The position numbers and the translations under genes were made by a program. The notes under the pieces are model-generated. The model was not told where the DNA came from. It saw only the letters and a list, made by a program, of their open reading frames with translations, and ran no database searches. Positions 16,200 through 24,805 of a stretch of 55,454 nucleotides of DNA are shown here, one piece after another (the stretch's first letter is position 1; every line of letters starts with the position of its first letter). The stretch covers positions 1 through 55,454 of the forward strand of contig CALXLT010000007.1 of NCBI GenBank assembly GCA_944389275.1. Reading direction: 5' to 3'. Origin of the DNA: an uncultured Spirochaetaceae bacterium (GTDB lineage Bacteria > Spirochaetota > Spirochaetia > Sphaerochaetales > Sphaerochaetaceae).

Positions 16200-17171
16200 A
16201 TGGAAGAAAAGAAGAAAGATATCGATTTCACGGCCCTGGCCGAGAACAATTCCCCAAGCAAGGGCTCGAAGGCGGTCACCTTCCTGCTCCTTCTGATCTG
16301 CATAGCGCTGGCCGCGGCCATCATCATCAAGATGTTCTCCCAGGAGGAGCAGGCGGAGCTCAAGGCAGCGGTGGATGACTCGTTCTCAGCTGTCGTCAAC
16401 GTCGACGCTGTCCCCGCAGCCTATGGCACATTCTCGAAGATCTCGAGGCTCAATGGAGAGATATCCCGGGAAGGCAATGACATAACGATCCTTCCGGACA
16501 TCACATCAAGCGGCATAGTCACCGAGGTCCTCATAAAGGAGGGCGACACGGTAAGCGTCGGGGATATCATCGCATACATCGATCCGTCCCGCCCGGGCCA
16601 GAGCTTCATGGCGAGCCCCGTGGTGGCAAAGGCCAGCGGCATAGTCTCTGACCTCGCGGTATCTGTTGGCGAGATGGCGGGCGCGTCGACCGTGATCGCG
16701 ACACTCACCTCGAACGAGGACCTGATCATCACCGCGTCTGTTCCGGAGAAGTTCATAGGATCGCTCCGCCCGGGAATGAGCGCGCTCTTCGAGAGCGTCG
16801 CGTACCCAGGCCGCATGTATGAAGGAACCCTCTCATACATCTCCCCCAACCTCAACCGCCAGTCAAGGTCCGCGGATATCAAGATAGATATAACGGGAAG
16901 CACCGAGGGCCTTATGGATGGCATGTACATAAAGCTCAACCTCGAGACTGAGCATATAGACAACGCGATGATCGTCCCGTCAGCCGCTCTTGATACATAC
17001 CTTGGTGATGATGTCGTGTACGTCGTAGAGGATGGGGCCGCGGTCAGGAAGACAGTCGAGACAGGCAGCAGCAACGACACGGAGACTGTCATCCTTTCCG
17101 GCCTTGATGAGGGAGAGCTTGTCATAACGGCCGGAAACGTGACGAACGGCACTCCTGTCAACGTCGTATAG
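16200..17171 (+). CDS. RND efflux periplasmic adaptor (membrane fusion protein)
   Basis: A 323-residue HlyD/AcrA-type adaptor. It has a short cytoplasmic start, one transmembrane anchor (VTFLLLLICIALAAAIIIKMF, ~27-47) and a periplasmic beta-barrel/lipoyl body: the lipoyl halves GIVTEVLIKEGDTVSVGDIIAYID (~102-125) and SPVVAKASGIVSDLAVSVGEM, then VPEKFIGSLRPGMSALFES and the C-terminal membrane-proximal domain. The alpha-hairpin is very short or missing between the two lipoyl halves, which would make it a compact adaptor. ATG 16200 follows AGGAG; an in-frame upstream ATG lies inside tolC and is rejected. Confidence 0.88.
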   Translation: MEEKKKDIDFTALAENNSPSKGSKAVTFLLLLICIALAAAIIIKMFSQEEQAELKAAVDDSFSAVVNVDAVPAAYGTFSKISRLNGEISREGNDITILPDITSSGIVTEVLIKEGDTVSVGDIIAYIDPSRPGQSFMASPVVAKASGIVSDLAVSVGEMAGASTVIATLTSNEDLIITASVPEKFIGSLRPGMSALFESVAYPGRMYEGTLSYISPNLNRQSRSADIKIDITGSTEGLMDGMYIKLNLETEHIDNAMIVPSAALDTYLGDDVVYVVEDGAAVRKTVETGSSNDTETVILSGLDEGELVITAGNVTNGTPVNVV

Positions 17172-17181
17172 GGAGGATCGG

Positions 17182-20100
17182 ATGGATATAGCTGAACTAT
17201 CTGTAAGACGACCTGTCCTGATGACGATGGTGTATGTCCTTATCTCGGTCATTGCCCTCGTCTTCCTTCCCCGCCTGGACATGGCGCTCTATCCTGAGGT
17301 CGACATGCCGGTGATATCCGTATCGGTAAGCTGCGGCGACGCGGGACCGGAAGAGGTGGAGCTCCAGGTGACGGAGATCATGGAGGACTCCCTTGACTCG
17401 CTGGAGAACCTCGATACCATGACATCCATCTCACGCGAGGGGCGTTCGATGGTCATCCTCGAGTTCGACTACGGCACGGACCTGGACGACGCGGCAGAGG
17501 ATGTGAACACCATCGTCTCCATGCTCTCGCGGCGCCTCCCGGACTGGGCGGAGAACCCTACGGTCTTCCGCTTTGACTCCGCGGGATCGGGAAGCATAAT
17601 GAGGCTCACGATAACCGGAGACAGGACGAAGGATGAGCTTCAGTACATCGCTGAGAACACCGTGCAGCCTCTCCTGGAGAGAATAGAAGGTGTCTCGCAG
17701 GTAAACGTCTATGGCGGCGCCCCTGTCGAGTACGATATCGACGTGGACCCGAACAGGCTTGAGGCATATGGCCTGACACTCAGCCAGATAAGCGCTCAGG
17801 TAGCGGCGAGGAACGTCCAGAGCACAGGCGGCGAGATAACGCAGCGCGGCAAGGACTACCAGATCATGACCGATGCACGCTACTTCACGCTCGATGACAT
17901 AAGGCAGACCATCGTTGGCTACACCGGGCTCGGCACCCCTATACTCCTGCAGGATGTGGCAGAGGTCAGGAAGGCGACGGAGAGCGGCGGAAGGCTGAAC
18001 TACATCGATGGCCAGGAAGTCGTCACCCTCTCGATATCAAACGAGTCGGACAGCAACGAAACAACGGTCGCCAAGAATATAAGGGAGGAGCTTCCCTCCA
18101 TCATCGCGGAGCTTCCTGAGGGACTAACGCTGACGATCCAGAGGGACTCCACCGAGATGATCTCCGACACGATGGATGAGGTCTTCAACTCAGCCGTGCA
18201 GGGCGTTATCCTCGCGGCCCTCATAATCTTCGTGTTCCTCCGCGGCGTGAAGACGACGATCATCATCTCGCTCTCGATGCCGATCTGCATACTCATAACG
18301 CTGATGCTCATGTCCATAACTGGCATGTCGATAAACGCGATGAGCATGTCCGGGCTCATACTCGGCATAGGAATGACAGTAGACGCGTCTATCATCATCC
18401 TCGAGAACACATACTCGTTCAGACAGCGCGGTGAGAGGAGCGCCGTCGCCGCGATACTCGGAAGCAAGAACATGTTCACGGCTATCGTGGCGTCAACGCT
18501 CACCACGATCTGCGTATTCCTGCCTATCATCATCTACAAGTACGACATCGGCATGATCGGGATAATGTTCCAGGATCTCGTCATCACGGTCTGTATCTCG
18601 CTCTTCTCCTCGCTCTTCGTGGCCGTCACGCTCGTTCCGGCCCTCTGCGGCTCGATCATGAAGATCAATACGAGGACGCAGAAGCCGCTGAGGATGAAGA
18701 TACTCAAGAGGATCGATGACGCGATGGCTGCCGGAGAGAACCATATGAAGAACGCGTATGTGCGCGTCCTCGCCTACTGCCTGAACCACAAGTTCCTCTT
18801 CATACTCCTCCTTATCCTGCTTCTGATCGTGTCGCTGCAGAAGTTCGCTGATCTCGGCATATCGCTCATACCGCAGAGCTCCACGGATGACAGCGTCACG
18901 CTCGATCTGACGCTCGATCCGGGAACGACGCAGGAAGTGACCGCAGGCTATGTCTTCGACATGCAGAAGAAGGTGCTGGAGATACTTCCGGAGGGAAGCT
19001 ATGAGAGCATATTCACCGAGGTCGGCAGCAGCAACACAGGCTCGATAGAGATCGAGCTTCCGGATATCACGGAGCAGGTGTACACCGTCTCGGATATCCA
19101 GGGAATGCTGCGGGATATCCTCGATGACGATCCATCCGCCGATTGGATCTTCGCCAACGCGCGCTCGATGGGCGGAACAGGCGTCAACGTCGTCATACAC
19201 AGCGATGACAGCGAGGCAGCGATGGCCGCGGCGGATGACATCATGAGCATCCTCGACACATACGTGCCTCAGGTCGAGAACATAGAGTCGGACCTCGAAA
19301 ACGGAGCCCCTAAGTACGATATCTCGATCGATTACAGGACCGCACAGGATCTCGGCATTTCGATAAGCGACCTGGCGACGACGATACAGTACGCGCTCAC
19401 GGGCGTTACAGCGACCGAGATCTCGACATTCGACGTGGACGAGACATATGACCTTGTCGTGAGGATCGATGAGGATGAGCTGCAGTCGATAGAGGATGTC
19501 GCGTCGCTTATGGTACGCACTTCCTCCGGAAACAGCGTGCGCCTCGACACTGTCGCGACATTCGTGGAGGGCACGGCGCCACGCTCCATCATGAGGGAGG
19601 ACAAGGAGAGGATCAACCACGTCACGGCCGCCATCATCGAAGGCTACGCGGCAAGCGATGTGCAGGCGATGGTGGACAGGGCGCTTGAGGAGCACCTCGT
19701 GCTTCCTGATGGGGTGAGCATCGAGCAGCAGGGAGAGATGTACACGTTCCTTGAGTACCTGCCGACGATGATCATAATAGTCGTCCTCGCGCTCTTCCTC
19801 GTCTACGCGGTCATGGCGGCGCAGTTCGAGTCTCTGATGGATCCGTTCATCATATTCGCGACGATCCCGCTCCTGATGATCGGCGTGATATGGATCCATG
19901 TCTTCATGGGCGAACAGTTCTCGCTCTTCTCGATCGTCGGCATCATCGCCCTCATCGGAGTCGTCGTGAACAACGGAATAGTGCTTGTGGACTGCATCAA
20001 CAGGCTCATAGAGCAGAAGGTGCCGGTAAAGCAGGCATGCCTCCAGGCGGCATACGGACGCCTGAGGCCGATCCTGATGACGACGCTCACGACGATCCTC

Positions 20101-20340
20101 GGAATGATACCTATGGCATTCTTCCCTGGAGATGGATCGGAGATGATGCAGCCTCTGGCCGTGACATTCACAGGAGGAATCGTGACAGGCGCGTTCCTCA
20201 CGCTCCTCTTATCACCGACGCTCTACCTTATACTGAACAAGCATAAGGAGAAGCACTATGACGATCCTGACACGCTGACTAACCAGCTTAGGGAATACGA
20301 CATGCGTAGGCTCAAGCACCTCGACAGCTTCATAGGCTGA
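17182..20340 (+). CDS. RND-family efflux transporter permease (AcrB/MdtB-like)
   Basis: A 1052-residue, 12-helix inner-membrane pump with two large periplasmic loops (~40-330 and ~550-860), the normal RND size. Start MDIAELSVRRPVLMTMVYVLI is typical. In helix 4 the proton-relay segment reads GMTVDASIIILEN: Asp401 is kept but the next position is Ala402 rather than the second Asp of AcrB. In helix 10 it reads GVVVNNGIVLVDC, with Asn930 where AcrB has the essential Lys940. Related pumps outside Proteobacteria also carry NN here. With TolC and the adaptor it should form a complete drug or lipid exporter. The operon ends at a strong hairpin at 20344-20371. Confidence 0.93.
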   Translation: MDIAELSVRRPVLMTMVYVLISVIALVFLPRLDMALYPEVDMPVISVSVSCGDAGPEEVELQVTEIMEDSLDSLENLDTMTSISREGRSMVILEFDYGTDLDDAAEDVNTIVSMLSRRLPDWAENPTVFRFDSAGSGSIMRLTITGDRTKDELQYIAENTVQPLLERIEGVSQVNVYGGAPVEYDIDVDPNRLEAYGLTLSQISAQVAARNVQSTGGEITQRGKDYQIMTDARYFTLDDIRQTIVGYTGLGTPILLQDVAEVRKATESGGRLNYIDGQEVVTLSISNESDSNETTVAKNIREELPSIIAELPEGLTLTIQRDSTEMISDTMDEVFNSAVQGVILAALIIFVFLRGVKTTIIISLSMPICILITLMLMSITGMSINAMSMSGLILGIGMTVDASIIILENTYSFRQRGERSAVAAILGSKNMFTAIVASTLTTICVFLPIIIYKYDIGMIGIMFQDLVITVCISLFSSLFVAVTLVPALCGSIMKINTRTQKPLRMKILKRIDDAMAAGENHMKNAYVRVLAYCLNHKFLFILLLILLLIVSLQKFADLGISLIPQSSTDDSVTLDLTLDPGTTQEVTAGYVFDMQKKVLEILPEGSYESIFTEVGSSNTGSIEIELPDITEQVYTVSDIQGMLRDILDDDPSADWIFANARSMGGTGVNVVIHSDDSEAAMAAADDIMSILDTYVPQVENIESDLENGAPKYDISIDYRTAQDLGISISDLATTIQYALTGVTATEISTFDVDETYDLVVRIDEDELQSIEDVASLMVRTSSGNSVRLDTVATFVEGTAPRSIMREDKERINHVTAAIIEGYAASDVQAMVDRALEEHLVLPDGVSIEQQGEMYTFLEYLPTMIIIVVLALFLVYAVMAAQFESLMDPFIIFATIPLLMIGVIWIHVFMGEQFSLFSIVGIIALIGVVVNNGIVLVDCINRLIEQKVPVKQACLQAAYGRLRPILMTTLTTILGMIPMAFFPGDGSEMMQPLAVTFTGGIVTGAFLTLLLSPTLYLILNKHKEKHYDDPDTLTNQLREYDMRRLKHLDSFIG

Positions 20341-20343
20341 TGT

Positions 20344-20371
20344 ATAGGCCGCTCTGGAATGGGCGGCCTAT
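20344..20371. terminator. Bidirectional terminator between RND operon and his operon
   Basis: ATAGGCCGC (20344-20352) and GCGGCCTAT (20363-20371) form a 9-bp perfect stem with a 10-base loop between two convergent operons. The stop codon of the pentapeptide gene lies in the right arm. U-rich tails are weak. Confidence 0.65.
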
Positions 20372-20964
20372 CCTATCTCCGCACCAAGCATCCTCACGAT
20401 GGAGAGCGCCTGACCGGCATCAAGCCTGGCGCCCCTGAGCTCCTTGAGGTTCTCGGAGAGGGCTATCCCCTCGATATCCGAGGACGAAAGATCGACGGAT
20501 GAGAGCGGCGTCGAGCGAAGCGACGCCCTGACAAGGGACGAGGAGATGATGGAAAGGCGCTCGGCCTTGCAGTATGAGAGCGATGATCCGGAAAGGTCCG
20601 TATCGATGATCGTGACGTCACGGAGATTCGATAAGTCGAATGTGGAATACATCGCTACGCAGTTCTCTATCCTGACATCCCTTGCCCTGCACTCGGAGAA
20701 GAGGGCTCCGGGAAGCTTCGAGTCCCTTATCGTGACATGTAAAAGCGACGCGTTGGAGAAATCCACGGATGAAAGATCAGATGATTCTATCGTTATATCG
20801 GTCAGGGCGGCATCATGGAAGGAAGCCGATGCCAGGCAGCATGATGAGAATGACGTGTCCCTGATTATGCGGGAATCGAAGGAAATGCCTGAAAGATCCT
20901 CAGATGAAAGAGAAAGGCCATAGGCCTCCCCTTCCTCCTCGATCATCCTTGATATGGCATCCAT
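20368..20964 (-). CDS. Pentapeptide-repeat-like protein at the end of the his operon
   Basis: A 198-residue cytoplasmic protein. From about residue 18 to 175 it follows a pentapeptide-repeat pattern with S/A-D/S-L/F-xx units (LSLSSEDLSGISFDS, ASLLHVTIRDSKLPGALFSE, LSIISSSLVRASLRSTPLSSVDLSSSDIEG), predicting a right-handed quadrilateral beta-helix. It is rich in Ser and Cys rather than the usual Asn. Some pentapeptide proteins mimic DNA and protect gyrase, but nothing here shows that. The ATG overlaps the hisIE stop by one base (TGATG), so it is translationally coupled to histidine biosynthesis. Function unknown. Confidence 0.75.
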   Translation of the reverse strand: MDAISRMIEEEGEAYGLSLSSEDLSGISFDSRIIRDTSFSSCCLASASFHDAALTDITIESSDLSSVDFSNASLLHVTIRDSKLPGALFSECRARDVRIENCVAMYSTFDLSNLRDVTIIDTDLSGSSLSYCKAERLSIISSSLVRASLRSTPLSSVDLSSSDIEGIALSENLKELRGARLDAGQALSIVRMLGAEIG

Positions 20965-21572
20965 CAGCGTGAGTGACGATCCTTGAGGACCTCTACCACC
21001 TCGGAAAGCGTTGAGTCCTTCTGCGCGAGGAGCACCAGGAAATGATACATGAGATCGGCGGCCTCTCCCAGGAAGAGCTCCTTGTCATTGTCCTTGGCCT
21101 CGATTATGAGCTCCACGGCCTCCTCTCCGACCTTCTGCGCGATCTTGTTCAGGCCGCGTGAGAAGAGATGGTTGGTATATGATCCCTCGATCGGGTTGGT
21201 GCGCCTGTCGCGGATGACTGACTCAAGGTACAGGAGGAACTCCGAGGATGAAAGCTCCGAAGGCTCGTTATCCTCTCCGAAGCAGGTATCGGCGCCTGTA
21301 TGGCATACCGGTCCTGACGGGATCGCCTTCACCAGGAGCGTATCGCCATCGCAGTCCGCGAGGATCTCCCTCACCTGCAGGAAGTTGCCGCTGGTCTCCC
21401 CCTTCGTCCAGATCCTCGAGCGAGAGCGTGAATAGAACGTCACAAGGCCTCTGTCGAGCGTGAGCTTATAGGCTTCCTCGTTCATGTAGCCAAGCATCAG
21501 CACCTTGCGGGTGACAGCGTCCTGGACGATCGCCGGGACAAGTCCGCCCCCCTTTGAGAAATCAATAGTCAT
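20964..21572 (-). CDS. hisIE: Bifunctional phosphoribosyl-AMP cyclohydrolase / phosphoribosyl-ATP pyrophosphatase
   Basis: A 202-residue fused HisI-HisE protein for steps 2 and 3 of histidine synthesis. The HisI half (~1-110) has GYMNEEAYKLTLDRGLVTFYSRSR and SRIWTKGETSGNF, the zinc/catalytic CDGDTLLV and CHTGADTCF. The HisE half (~115-202) has SYTNHLFSRGLNKIAQKVGEEAVELIIEAK with the metal-binding EE and the later EAADLMYHFLVLL. Length matches fused HisIE in other bacteria. Three bases separate it from hisF, and the stop overlaps the start of the pentapeptide gene. Confidence 0.95.
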   Translation of the reverse strand: MTIDFSKGGGLVPAIVQDAVTRKVLMLGYMNEEAYKLTLDRGLVTFYSRSRSRIWTKGETSGNFLQVREILADCDGDTLLVKAIPSGPVCHTGADTCFGEDNEPSELSSSEFLLYLESVIRDRRTNPIEGSYTNHLFSRGLNKIAQKVGEEAVELIIEAKDNDKELFLGEAADLMYHFLVLLAQKDSTLSEVVEVLKDRHSR

Positions 21573-21575
21573 CCT

Positions 21576-22346
21576 TTACCTTCCCACCCTGACAGGAATA
21601 CCGTTATCCCTAAGGTATTCCTTAAGCTCAGGTATATCTATCTCATGGAAATGGAAAACCGATGCTGCCAAGGCCGCGTCTGCCTTCCCTTCCAGGAAAA
21701 CTTCCCTGAAGTCAGCCATTGTACCGGCACCGCCTGAAGCAATTACCGGGATACTGATATTACTGCTGATAACGCGGGTTAAGTCAACAGCAAAACCATC
21801 TTTTGTTCCATCAGCGTCCATCGAAGTGAGGAGTATCTCCCCCGCCCCGAGGCTCTCGGCCCGCTTCGCCCACTCAAGCGCGTCAAGCCCTGTTCCTGTC
21901 CTACCGCCGTCTATCACGGTCTCGTATCCAGAGGGAAGGGAGGGGTTGCTGCGTGCATCGAGGGCCAACACGACGCACTGCGATCCGAAGCGCCCGGCAA
22001 GCCGCCCTATAAGGGAAGGATCGCGGACCGCGGAGCTGTTTATGCTGATCTTGTCCGCCCCGGCCCCAAGGATCCTATCCACATCCTCCGCGCTTCTTAT
22101 GCCGCCGCCGACAGTGAACGGGATAGAGACGCGGTCAGCGACGGAGCGCACGAGCTCAGTCATCGTCCCCCTGTTCTCGACCGTCGCCGTTATATCCAGG
22201 AATACAAGCTCATCCGCGCCTTGTCGGCTATAGAGCTCGGCTAGCTCGACAGCGGATCCCGCGTCCCTTAGATCGACGAAATTGACGCCCTTCACCGTAC
22301 GTCCATCCTTGACGTCAAGGCATGGTATTATCCTCTTCGCAAGCAC
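21576..22346 (-). CDS. hisF: Imidazole glycerol phosphate synthase, cyclase subunit
   Basis: A 256-residue TIM barrel that joins the HisH-derived ammonia to PRFAR, giving IGP and AICAR. Landmarks: [19 protein letters not shown] with the catalytic Asp11, GGGIRS (~81-86), LALDARSN with the second catalytic Asp (~130), and [13 protein letters not shown] (~219-231). Start is a GTG at 22346: it lies 4 bases after AAGGAGG and gives the canonical N-terminus; upstream in-frame residues read through hisA out of frame. It overlaps the hisA 3' end by 19 bp. Confidence 0.95.
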   Translation of the reverse strand: MLAKRIIPCLDVKDGRTVKGVNFVDLRDAGSAVELAELYSRQGADELVFLDITATVENRGTMTELVRSVADRVSIPFTVGGGIRSAEDVDRILGAGADKISINSSAVRDPSLIGRLAGRFGSQCVVLALDARSNPSLPSGYETVIDGGRTGTGLDALEWAKRAESLGAGEILLTSMDADGTKDGFAVDLTRVISSNISIPVIASGGAGTMADFREVFLEGKADAALAASVFHFHEIDIPELKEYLRDNGIPVRVGR

Positions 22347-23053
22347 TCTGCCTCCTTCATCACGCTGATGCTGATCCTCCCCTCGTAATATGCCTTGCCG
22401 ACGATAGCCCCATGGCACCCGGCTGCGGCAAGCGCATGAAGGTCCTCCGCGGACGACACCCCGCCTGAGGCGATGAGGAAAAGCCCCGGAAGCGAGGAGA
22501 GTATCGTCCTGTAAAGCCCTATCGAGGGGCCTGAGAGCATGCCATCCATGGCTATATCGGTAACGACAGCGGTATCTATGCCGGAGGAAAGGTAATCGGA
22601 AAGGAACGGCAGAAGGCTTATCGAGGTCTCCTCCTGCCAGCCTGAGATCGCGATCATCCCGTCCCGCGCGTCAGCGCTTAGGATGATGCGCCCGGGATGC
22701 TTTCTCCCCCATGCCTTGACGCTCTCCCTGTCCTTCGCGGCGACGGAGCCTATATCGACCTTATCAGCACCGGCCGAAAGCGCGCTTTCAAGAGCCTCCT
22801 CGCTCCTGATGCCGCCGCCGAAATCAATACTAAGCGATGTCCTTGAGGCTATCTCCTCAAGCACATTGAGGTTGTTTCCAGTCCCCTTGGCCCCATCGAG
22901 ATCCACGAGATGGAGATGCGTGAGCCCCCCATCCTCGAAGGCCTTCGCAGCATCAAGCGGCGTGAGCCCATAGCCCTTCCTTCTCGTGTAATCTCCCTGG
23001 CTGAGCCTGACGATGGCTCCTTCTATGAGATCGATCGCGGGAATCACCAGCAT
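22328..23053 (-). CDS. hisA: ProFAR isomerase
   Basis: A 241-residue TIM-barrel isomerase (1-(5-phosphoribosyl)-5-[(5-phosphoribosylamino)methylideneamino]imidazole-4-carboxamide isomerase), step 4 of the pathway. It begins [22 protein letters not shown] with catalytic Asp8, followed by [18 protein letters not shown], a second acid in [16 protein letters not shown], and [17 protein letters not shown] 23053 comes one base after the hisH stop. A longer reading frame to 23212 exists but runs across hisH and does not match the family, so it is rejected. Confidence 0.95.
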   Translation of the reverse strand: MLVIPAIDLIEGAIVRLSQGDYTRRKGYGLTPLDAAKAFEDGGLTHLHLVDLDGAKGTGNNLNVLEEIASRTSLSIDFGGGIRSEEALESALSAGADKVDIGSVAAKDRESVKAWGRKHPGRIILSADARDGMIAISGWQEETSISLLPFLSDYLSSGIDTAVVTDIAMDGMLSGPSIGLYRTILSSLPGLFLIASGGVSSAEDLHALAAAGCHGAIVGKAYYEGRISISVMKEAECLRRG

Positions 23054-23054
23054 A

Positions 23055-23642
23055 TCATGCCTCCAGGAAGGCCCTGAGGACCTTCTCCCCCTCATCGCCG
23101 CTCTTCTCCGGATGGAACTGCGTGAGCATGAGGTTATCCTTCTCCAACGACGCCGAGAACTCAATGCCGTCGTACTCGGCGACAGCCGATGTATAGCTGC
23201 AGAGAGGAACATAATATGAATGGACGAAGTACATATAGCTTCCGTCCATGCCGCCGCCGTAGAGCGTTCCCTTGGTCTGCCCTATCTGGTTCCAGCCCAT
23301 ATGGGGGATCTTGAAGCCCCGGCCTGACGGGAAGCGCAGGACGGGCACGGGAATAGAGCCGATGCACTCCGTGTCCCCTTCCTCCGAGGATTCGCACATC
23401 AGCTGCATCCCGAGGCATATGCCGAGAAACGGACGCTCGATGCTGCGTATCGCCTCGATAAGGCCCTTCTCGCGGAGCGCGGCCATCGCGCTTGACGCCT
23501 CTCCGACACCTGGGAATATGACCTTGTCAGCACCGAGCACCACCTCCGGATCATCGGTAAGGACGCCATCAGCGCCAAGGCGGCGGAGCGCGGAGACCAC
23601 GGAGCGTACATTCCCGGCCCCGTATCTTATCACGGCGATCAT
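23055..23642 (-). CDS. hisH: Imidazole glycerol phosphate synthase, glutaminase subunit
   Basis: A 195-residue class I amidotransferase partner of HisF. The catalytic triad is visible: Cys in FLGICLGMQLMCESSEEG (~74-91), and the His-x-Glu of LTQFHPEKSGDEG near the C-terminus. The start MIAVIRYGAGNVRSV and the oxyanion region PGVGEASSAM are typical. The ATG overlaps the hisB stop by 4 bp (ATGA). HisH and HisF act as a heterodimer with an ammonia tunnel; here hisA lies between the genes, the common order H-A-F. Confidence 0.95.
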   Translation of the reverse strand: MIAVIRYGAGNVRSVVSALRRLGADGVLTDDPEVVLGADKVIFPGVGEASSAMAALREKGLIEAIRSIERPFLGICLGMQLMCESSEEGDTECIGSIPVPVLRFPSGRGFKIPHMGWNQIGQTKGTLYGGGMDGSYMYFVHSYYVPLCSYTSAVAEYDGIEFSASLEKDNLMLTQFHPEKSGDEGEKVLRAFLEA

Positions 23643-24805
23643 AGGACCCCCTTGGTAGATGAGACGGAGTCATCGCCCGGGATGCGCCTCACGGCCTTGC
23701 GCAGAGCGCGGGCAAAGGCCTTGAAGATAGCCTCCGCTGTATGGTGGCTGTTCCCTCCCTTCGTCGCGCTTATGTAGATATTGCACCTTGCCGCGGATGA
23801 GAACGAGCGGAAGAAATGCCTTATAAGCTCTGTCGGAAACGAGCCCACGTAATCCATCGTGAACTCCACGTCATAGATAAGCTCGTCGCGGCCGGAGAAA
23901 TCCACGGCAACGGTCGCGGCCACATCGTCCATCATCACGATCTCGAAGCCATAGCGCTCGATGCCGCGCTTATCGCCAAGGGCGGAGAGGAACGCGGAGC
24001 CAAGCGCGAGGGCCGTATCCTCCGCGCTATGATGCTCATCCACCTCCGTGTCTCCCTTCACATCGCCTGAGATATCGCAGCGGGAGTGCTTCACGACCTG
24101 ATCAAGCATATGGTCAAAGAATCCTATTCCTGTGTGGATATGCCCGACCCCTGTCCCGTCAAGATCGACGCTGAGGGATATATCGGTCTCGGCCGTGGTG
24201 CGCCGCACTGAGCTTCTCCTATGCTCCTTCACCTCTCCACATGTCAGGAACGACGCGATGGAAAGCCAGCTGTCGGTCTTGATCGCCACCGTGTCCTTAA
24301 GATCCTCGGGTACATTCTCCTTGCTCTCCGTGTACCAGATGCCCTTCGCACCGAGGGCCTTTGCAAGCATCATGTCCGTGAGCCTATCGCCGATCATGAA
24401 GGAACGGGAGAGGTCATAGCTTCCATCCATATACCGCGTGAGCATGGCCGTGCCTGGCTTTCTTCCTGGGCAGTTATCCTCCGGAAGGGAGAAATCCACA
24501 TTAACGTCATCAAAGACTATGTCCTCGCCGCGAAGAGTGGCGAATATCCTCTCAGCCGGTCCTTCATAGGTCTCATATGGATAGGAAGGCGTCCCCACCC
24601 CATCCTGGTTCGAGACCATCACAAGCTCATAGTCCGTGCGCCTTCCGATCTCGCGGAGGGCCTCGAAGACATGCGGCTTGTAGATGATCTTCTCGTAGCT
24701 GTCGATCTGGTAGATGATATCATCATGCCCATCAACCACGCCTTCGACGACTATGACGCCGTCGCGGTCCACAAAGAGCGCTTTCTTCTTATAAAGAGTA
24801 TCCAT
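23639..24805 (-). CDS. hisB: Bifunctional histidinol-phosphatase / imidazoleglycerol-phosphate dehydratase
   Basis: A 388-residue fusion. Residues ~1-165 are a HAD histidinol-phosphatase (KKKALFVDRDGVIV with nucleophile DRD, MVSNQDGVG, NCPGRKPGTAML, MIGDRLTDMMLAKALG). Residues ~195-388 are the dehydratase (TGIGFFDHMLDQVVKHSR, DEHHSAEDTALALG, GNSHHTAEAIFKAFARAL). The zinc loop CxHx5CxC of the E. coli enzyme is absent; the loop is the short NCPGRKP form also known from Bacteroidetes-type HisB. Start ATG 24805 follows GGAGG with 7 bases; a longer frame exists but has no support. It overlaps hisC by 17 bp. Confidence 0.94.
   Translation of the reverse strand: MDTLYKKKALFVDRDGVIVVEGVVDGHDDIIYQIDSYEKIIYKPHVFEALREIGRRTDYELVMVSNQDGVGTPSYPYETYEGPAERIFATLRGEDIVFDDVNVDFSLPEDNCPGRKPGTAMLTRYMDGSYDLSRSFMIGDRLTDMMLAKALGAKGIWYTESKENVPEDLKDTVAIKTDSWLSIASFLTCGEVKEHRRSSVRRTTAETDISLSVDLDGTGVGHIHTGIGFFDHMLDQVVKHSRCDISGDVKGDTEVDEHHSAEDTALALGSAFLSALGDKRGIERYGFEIVMMDDVAATVAVDFSGRDELIYDVEFTMDYVGSFPTELIRHFFRSFSSAARCNIYISATKGGNSHHTAEAIFKAFARALRKAVRRIPGDDSVSSTKGVL

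Noticed and set aside
23054..23212. N-terminal extension of HisA.
   Set aside because: It reads through hisH in another frame and is Arg/Ser-rich; the canonical HisA start is at 23053 next to the hisH stop.
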